Assembly: GCA_003535775.1 (NCBI GenBank)
Contig: DPYO01000033.1
Location: 1 to 6,497, forward strand
Direction of reading: 5' to 3'
DNA from: Fidelibacterota bacterium
GTDB lineage: Bacteria; Fidelibacterota; Marinisomatia; Marinisomatales; UBA8229
DNA length: 6,497 nt
In this document: one piece after another, positions 6,150-6,497 of the stretch
Layout: every line of letters starts with the position of its first letter
How positions within the stretch are numbered: position 1 is the first letter of the stretch
Position numbers and translations under genes: made by a program
Notes under the pieces: model-generated
What the model was told of the DNA's origin: nothing
Database searches by the model: none
What the model saw: the letters and a program-made list of their open reading frames with translations, nothing else

Positions 6150-6497
6150 ATGAAAAGAAAGCAACAAACAATATCTCGTCCTGCTTCCTGTAAGGGAATT
6201 GGACTCCATACCGGGGTTGAGTCTACCATTACCTTTAAACCTGCACCAGAAGATTATGGAATACGTTTTATTCGGACTGATATTAAAAATTGTCCTGAGA
6301 TCAAAGCAGATATTGATCATGTAGTGGATATCTCCCGTGGAACAACCATAGAGGAGAAAAAAGTGAAAATTAATACAGTTGAACATGCTCTTGCCGCAGT
6401 GAGTGGATTACGGATTGACAATGTGTTGATAGAATTAACCAGCAAAGAACCCCCAGTGATGGATGGGAGCGCAAAAGATTTTGTGGAAGCGCTCTTG
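6150..6497 (+). CDS. lpxC: UDP-3-O-acyl-N-acetylglucosamine deacetylase, 5' part only
   Basis: The first 116 codons of LpxC, the zinc-dependent deacetylase that commits UDP-acyl-GlcNAc to lipid A. It is cut by the right edge with no stop. Clear marks are the N-terminal QQTISRPASCKGIGLHTG, then NTVEHALAAVSGLRIDN with the catalytic base Glu78 and zinc ligand His79, matching the E. coli numbering, and EPPVMDGSAKDFV (100-112). The other zinc ligands and the active-site His lie beyond the window. In many FCB bacteria LpxC is fused to FabZ; whether that holds here cannot be seen. ATG 6150 lies 7 bases after the lpxD stop with no clear Shine-Dalgarno, which fits co-transcription. Confidence 0.95.
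   Translation, partial: MKRKQQTISRPASCKGIGLHTGVESTITFKPAPEDYGIRFIRTDIKNCPEIKADIDHVVDISRGTTIEEKKVKINTVEHALAAVSGLRIDNVLIELTSKEPPVMDGSAKDFVEALL

Noticed and set aside
5871..6386. A 171-codon open frame on the minus strand across the lpxD-lpxC junction
   Set aside because: It lies antisense to two strongly recognised enzymes, its translation has no family pattern, and it looks like a codon-bias shadow.

Overview
This AT-rich window carries a one-directional (+ strand) block of housekeeping genes for the cell envelope of a Gram-negative (diderm, LPS-making) bacterium. The order is mrp/apbC-like ATPase, uppS, bamA, ompH (skp), lpxD and the 5' part of lpxC, which runs off the right edge. LPS enzymes together with BamA and OmpH require an outer membrane. 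Several features point to the Bacteroidota/Marinimicrobia-like (FCB) side of the tree rather than to Proteobacteria: uppS is followed directly by bamA with no cdsA or rseP between them, lpxD is followed directly by lpxC, the DNA is AT-rich, and most starts lack a Shine-Dalgarno sequence. The lineage is an inference from gene order and protein style. No 16S or other marker is present.

Layout. Bases 6-31 are the terminator of an unseen upstream gene. An Mrp-family ATPase (50-1180) starts almost directly behind it. A 182-base spacer (1181-1362) may hold a promoter and contains a curious leader before uppS. From 1363 to the right edge the genes are tightly packed: uppS, 23 bases, bamA, 16 bases, ompH, 72 bases or slightly more, lpxD, 7 bases, lpxC. 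They are probably co-transcribed. No tRNA, rRNA, insertion sequence, CRISPR array or phage gene was seen, and no gene-free stretch reaches 300 bases.

How the genes fit together. UppS makes the C55 lipid carrier used for wall and surface-glycan export. BamA is the outer-membrane insertase for beta-barrel proteins. OmpH/Skp escorts those proteins through the periplasm. LpxC and LpxD catalyse the second and third steps of lipid A synthesis. The block therefore couples production of outer-membrane protein and outer-membrane lipid. Mrp (Fe-S cluster carrier family) is a neighbour with no obvious envelope role.

The content is mostly ordinary. The most unusual item is the Mrp protein. The place where the family carries its CxxC cluster-binding motif is instead an approximately 45-residue cysteine-free insert that looks like a small beta-sandwich (carboxypeptidase-regulatory-like) segment, and the whole protein has one cysteine. 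Smaller points concern translation initiation: a GTG start with a near-perfect Shine-Dalgarno at ompH, a TTG start without one at lpxD, and a pyrimidine-rich, stop-overlapping start at uppS.
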